A stretch of DNA of 64,000 bases from Acidovorax temperans (GTDB taxonomy: Bacteria; Pseudomonadota; Gammaproteobacteria; Burkholderiales; Burkholderiaceae_C): the NCBI RefSeq assembly GCF_006716905.1, contig NZ_VFPV01000001.1, forward strand, positions 1,056,001 to 1,120,000, written 5' to 3'. The translations under genes were made by a program, and so were the position numbers. Below are positions 60,696 to 64,000 of this stretch, piece after piece. The number at the start of each line of letters is the position of its first letter. Within the stretch, counting starts at the first letter, position 1. The notes under the pieces were generated by a model, which saw only the letters and a list, made by a program, of their open reading frames with translations, did not search any database and was not told the DNA's origin.

Positions 60696-62138
60696 ATGAC
60701 CATGAAACACAACCTCATCGGCGGCCAATGGACCGAAGGCGTCCGCACTTACCAAAACACCAACCCGTCCGACATCAGGGACATCATCGGCGACTACGCG
60801 GTGGCCAGCCGAGAGCAGGCGCTGGAAGCCGTGGCAGCCGCCCACGCCGCCTTCCCGGCCTGGAGCCTGTCCACCCCCCAGCAGCGCTTTGACATCCTGG
60901 ACGCCGTGGGCAACGAAATCATTGCCCGCAAGGCCGAGCTGGGCGACCTGCTGGCCCGCGAAGAAGGCAAAACCCTGCCCGAAGCCATCGGCGAAGTGGG
61001 CCGCGCTGCCGCCATCTTCAAGTTCTTTGCGGGCGAAGCCCTGCGCCCCGGTGGCGAAGTGTTGCCCTCGGTGCGTCCCGGCGTGGGCGTGGAAATCACC
61101 CGCGAGCCTTTGGGCGTGATCGGTCTGATCACCCCCTGGAACTTCCCCATCGCCATCCCCGCCTGGAAAATTGCCCCAGCCCTGGCCTACGGCAACACCG
61201 TGGTGTTCAAGCCCGCTGAAGTGGTGCCAGGCTCTGCCTGGGCGCTGGCCGACATCCTGCACCGCGCAGGCCTGCCTGCGGGCGTGTTCAACCTAGTGAT
61301 GGGCCGTGGCTCTGAAGTGGGCGCTGTGCTGCTCGAAGACGAGCGCATCGCAGGCGTGAGCTTCACCGGATCCGTCGGCACCGGCCAGCGCGTGGCCGCT
61401 GCCTGCGTGGGCCGTGGCGCCAAGGTGCAGCTGGAGATGGGGGGCAAAAACCCGTTTGTGGTGCTGGACGATGCCGACCTGAACGTGGCCGTGGGCGCGG
61501 CCATCAACAGCGGTTTCTTCTCCACCGGCCAGCGCTGTACCGCCAGCAGCCGCGTGATCGTGACCGAAGGCATCCACGACCGCTTCGTGGCCGCCATGGT
61601 CGAGAAGATGAAGACCCTGAAGGTGGATGACGCCCGCAAGGCCGGCACCGACATCGGCCCCGTGGTGGACGACCGCCAGCTGGCGCAAGACCTGGAGTAC
61701 ATCGCCATCGGCCAAAAGGAAGGTGCCAAGCTGCACGGCGGCGAAGCACTGGCCACCAATGCCGACGGCGCCCCCGGCTTCTACCTGCGCCCCGCCCTGT
61801 TCACCGAAACCACGCCCGAGATGCGCATCAACCGCGAAGAAATCTTTGGCCCCGTGGTCAGCATCCAGCGTGTGAAGAGCTACGACGAAGCCCTGGCCCT
61901 GGCCAACGACACGCCGTTTGGCCTGGCCAGCGGCATTGCCACCACCAGCCTCAAGCACGCCACGCACTTCAAGCGCCACGCCCAGGCGGGCATGGTGATG
62001 GTGAACCTGCCCACCGCCGGGGTGGACTACCACGTGCCGTTTGGCGGCCGCAAGGGCAGCAGCTATGGCTCGCGCGAGCAAGGCCGCTACGCCGCCGAGT
62101 TCTACACCACGGTGAAGACCGCTTACATCCAGGCCTGA
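60696..62138 (+). CDS. 2-oxoglutarate semialdehyde dehydrogenase (aldehyde dehydrogenase family)
   Basis: 480 residues. ALDH signatures: ITPWNFPIAIPAWKIAPALAYGN, the cofactor loop FTGSVGTGQRV, catalytic Glu in VQLEMGGKNPFVV, nucleophilic Cys in FFSTGQRCTASSRVIV, and EEIFGPVVSI. The final VPFGGRKGSSYGSREQGRYAAEFYTTVKTAY is typical of alpha-ketoglutaric semialdehyde dehydrogenases. It oxidises the KdgD product to 2-oxoglutarate, completing the aldarate route into the TCA cycle. Start at ATG 60696; ATG 60702 is possible. Confidence 0.92.
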   Translation: MTMKHNLIGGQWTEGVRTYQNTNPSDIRDIIGDYAVASREQALEAVAAAHAAFPAWSLSTPQQRFDILDAVGNEIIARKAELGDLLAREEGKTLPEAIGEVGRAAAIFKFFAGEALRPGGEVLPSVRPGVGVEITREPLGVIGLITPWNFPIAIPAWKIAPALAYGNTVVFKPAEVVPGSAWALADILHRAGLPAGVFNLVMGRGSEVGAVLLEDERIAGVSFTGSVGTGQRVAAACVGRGAKVQLEMGGKNPFVVLDDADLNVAVGAAINSGFFSTGQRCTASSRVIVTEGIHDRFVAAMVEKMKTLKVDDARKAGTDIGPVVDDRQLAQDLEYIAIGQKEGAKLHGGEALATNADGAPGFYLRPALFTETTPEMRINREEIFGPVVSIQRVKSYDEALALANDTPFGLASGIATTSLKHATHFKRHAQAGMVMVNLPTAGVDYHVPFGGRKGSSYGSREQGRYAAEFYTTVKTAYIQA

Positions 62139-62305
62139 TGGCGTGATGACCCACTGGGGGTGCAATGCCCCCAGCAGATTTCCGCCCCCCTGCGACCTCT
62201 TCAGAGGGACATCGGCAACGCAGGGGTGCGGGCTCTTAGGCCGAGCGCATAAACCCGCAGAGTGCAGCCCAAGAGCCGCACAGGCCCTCATTAGAATCCC
62301 CGGCC

Positions 62306-63736
62306 ATGCACATACACATACTCGGAATTTGCGGAACCTTCATGGGTGGCCTGGCGGCCCTGGCCCGCGAGGCGGGGCACAAGGTCACGGGCTGCGATGC
62401 CGGTGTGTACCCGCCCATGAGCGACCAGCTGCGCGCCCTGGGCATTGAGCTGATCGAAGGCTTTGGCGCCGACCAGCTCGCGCTGCAACCGGATATGTTT
62501 GTGGTGGGCAACGTGGTCAGCCGTGCGCGGCTGGCCGATGGCAGCCCCAAGTTCCCGCTGATGGAAGCCATTCTGGATGCGGGCCTGCCCTACACCAGCG
62601 GCCCCCAATGGCTGGCCGAGCATGTGCTGCAAGGCCGCCATGTGCTGGCGGTGGCGGGCACGCACGGCAAGACGACCACCACGTCGATGCTGACCTGGAT
62701 TCTGGAGAGCGCCGGGTTGCAGCCTGGCTTTTTGATCGGCGGCGTGCCGCTGAACTTTGGCATCTCTGCCCGGCTCGGTGCAGACCAGCGACCCGTTCCC
62801 GGCCCTGGCACGCAAGCGCAGCGCCCACTGTTTGTGATTGAGGCCGACGAATACGACACCGCCTTCTTCGACAAGCGCAGCAAGTTTGTGCACTACCGCC
62901 CCCGCACGGCGGTGCTGAACAACCTGGAGTTTGACCACGCCGACATCTTTGACGACCTGGCCGCCATCGAGCGCCAGTTCCACCACCTGGTGCGCACCGT
63001 GCCGCCCTCGGGCCGCGTGGTGACCAATGGGCTGGAAGAAAGCCTGACCCGCGTGCTGAACACCGGCTGCTGGAGCCAGGTGAGCAGCTTTGGCGCAGCG
63101 GTGAGCGACTTCAGCGCCGAGGGCGATCCGCAAGCCTTTGATGTGCTGCACCAGGGCCGCAAGGTGGCGCGGGTGGAATGGGCGCTGACGGGCGTGCACA
63201 ACCAACTCAACGCACTGGCCGCCATTGCCGCTGCGCACGACGTGGGCGTGGAACCCGCCGTGGCGGCTGCCGCGCTGGGCCAGTTTCAGAACGTGAAGCG
63301 CCGCATGGAGCTGCGTGGCACGGTGCGCGGCATTGCCGTGTATGACGACTTTGCCCACCACCCCACGGCGCTGCGCACCACGCTCGACGGCCTGCGCCGC
63401 AGCCTGGGAGCCAAGGCGCGCATCCTTGCGGTGTTCGAGCCCCGCAGTAACACGATGAAACTGGGCGCCATGAAAAGCCAGCTGCCCTGGGCGCTGGAAC
63501 CCGCCGACCTGGTGTTCTGCCACACCGCCGGCCTGGACTGGGACGCCGCTGACGCCCTGGCCCCGCTGGGCGTCGGCCCAGGCCAACGCGCCCAAACGGC
63601 CCCCGACATTGCCACGCTGGTGGACCAGATCACCCAGGCCGCTCAGCCCGGCGACCATGTGGTGTGCATGAGCAACGGCGGCTTCGGCGGCATCCACACC
63701 CGCCTGCTTGAAACACTGGCCAACCAACCGCTATAA
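62306..63736 (+). CDS. mpl: Murein peptide ligase (UDP-N-acetylmuramate:tripeptide ligase)
   Basis: 476 residues. Mpl joins recycled murein tripeptide to UDP-MurNAc in the cytoplasm. Sequence signs: HIHILGICGTFMGGLAALARE (nucleotide-binding start), ATP loop AGTHGKTTTTSMLTWILE, FVIEADEYDTAFFDKRSKF, NNLEFDHADIFDDL, and DDFAHHPTALRTTLDGLR. These distinguish Mpl from MurC. It starts at ATG 62306 after a 167-base gap and ends inside an AGCGCTT repeat. It belongs to the same recycling pathway as AmpD. Confidence 0.96.
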   Translation: MHIHILGICGTFMGGLAALAREAGHKVTGCDAGVYPPMSDQLRALGIELIEGFGADQLALQPDMFVVGNVVSRARLADGSPKFPLMEAILDAGLPYTSGPQWLAEHVLQGRHVLAVAGTHGKTTTTSMLTWILESAGLQPGFLIGGVPLNFGISARLGADQRPVPGPGTQAQRPLFVIEADEYDTAFFDKRSKFVHYRPRTAVLNNLEFDHADIFDDLAAIERQFHHLVRTVPPSGRVVTNGLEESLTRVLNTGCWSQVSSFGAAVSDFSAEGDPQAFDVLHQGRKVARVEWALTGVHNQLNALAAIAAAHDVGVEPAVAAAALGQFQNVKRRMELRGTVRGIAVYDDFAHHPTALRTTLDGLRRSLGAKARILAVFEPRSNTMKLGAMKSQLPWALEPADLVFCHTAGLDWDAADALAPLGVGPGQRAQTAPDIATLVDQITQAAQPGDHVVCMSNGGFGGIHTRLLETLANQPL

Positions 63737-63741
63737 AAACA

Positions 63742-63780
63742 ATAGCTGCTAGCGCTTTACGGATAAGCGCTAGCAGCTAT
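63742..63780. repeat. AGCGCTT palindromic repeat, copy 9 (perfect)
   Basis: ATAGCTGCTAGCGCTT (63742-63757) and AAGCGCTAGCAGCTAT (63765-63780): 16-base perfect arms and a 7-base loop TACGGAT, followed by TTTTG. The best-preserved copy, ending the mpl transcript. Confidence 0.93.
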
Positions 63781-63847
63781 TTTGATCTCAAACCCCGAAG
63801 GCACTGCACAGGGGCATATGCCCTGCCCAGCACGCTTGGGGCTGCGT

Positions 63848-64000
63848 TCAGTACGTGACGGCCATGGCGGGCACATCGACCCGAATCACCTTCCTGGCCA
63901 AGGCGGCACTGGCAGCGCGGGCAAATGCCTGGCCCCACTCGGGCTGTGCAAGCAGGTGGGCACCGGCGGCCTGCGCGACGGTCAGCACCTTGTCGGCCAG
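63848..64000 (-). CDS. C-terminus of an unidentified protein, cut by window edge
   Basis: The last 50 codons of a minus-strand gene, ending VIRVDVPAMAVTY then TGA. The visible part (LADKVLTVAQAAGAHLL, EWGQAFARAASAALARK) is helical, with a final basic beta strand. Too little is present to name a family. No stop codon interrupts it up to the window edge, and its codon use is like that of its neighbours, so it is probably a real gene convergent with mpl. Confidence 0.55.
   Translation of the reverse strand: MADKVLTVAQAAGAHLLAQPEWGQAFARAASAALARKVIRVDVPAMAVTY

Overview
The window is high-GC chromosomal DNA of a betaproteobacterium, most likely a member of the Comamonadaceae close to Acidovorax. 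Support comes from the gene order (ffh, ccsA, PP0621-type protein, pilSR, ampD, nrdAB, then DUF3426/prmA/accCB/tlpA), Bug-type solute receptors, the class Ia nrdAB with an alanine/lysine-rich H1-like protein beside it, and a family of short AGCGCTT palindromes scattered between genes.

Layout. 1-4.1 kb: a cut methyltransferase, a GNAT acetyltransferase, a coniferyl-aldehyde-dehydrogenase-like enzyme and a small membrane protein. 4.2-10 kb: clpB with a heat-shock-type promoter, moaE, small unknown genes and ffh. 10-20.3 kb: cytochrome c assembly protein, PilS/PilR two-component system, AmpD, the nrdA-nrdB operon behind a pair of NrdR boxes, and an H1-like DNA-binding protein built from 20 seven-residue repeats. 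20.4-27.3 kb, minus strand: a PfkB-type kinase, a DUF3426 protein, PrmA, biotin carboxylase and BCCP of acetyl-CoA carboxylase, and a TlpA-type thioredoxin. 27.5-33 kb: a beta-ketoadipate lower-pathway operon (pcaI, pcaJ, pcaF, a short-chain dehydrogenase and, after a gap, a Bug receptor) divergent from an IclR-type regulator across a tandem operator. 33-45.8 kb: DUF1841, DUF3429, a Coq8/UbiB-like kinase, cytochrome c4, a MoxR ATPase/VWA module, and tamA-tamB.

45.9-52.8 kb is an integrated element of about 6.85 kb seated at the 3' end of a tRNA-Arg(CCU) gene. It carries a tyrosine integrase, an AlpA-like regulator whose first 17 residues are those of a single-stranded DNA-binding protein, a second AlpA, a small gene, a TOPRIM/DUF3987 primase-helicase and three unknown genes, and has no capsid or conjugation genes, so it looks like a P4-like satellite or minimal integrative element. 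The promoter region of its replication operon has two sites that resemble the host's own NrdR boxes with the same 32-bp spacing. This suggests that the element reads the host's deoxynucleotide repressor, and it is the most interesting observation here.

52.9-64 kb: an RhtA-like exporter, an aldose epimerase, an IS110/IS1111-type insertion sequence that appears to have landed in the arm of a large palindrome, and a sugar-acid operon under a FadR-type regulator (5-dehydro-4-deoxyglucarate dehydratase, a secreted NTF2-like protein, a 2-hydroxyacid dehydrogenase, 2-oxoglutarate semialdehyde dehydrogenase). The window closes with mpl (murein peptide ligase) and the C-terminus of an unidentified protein.
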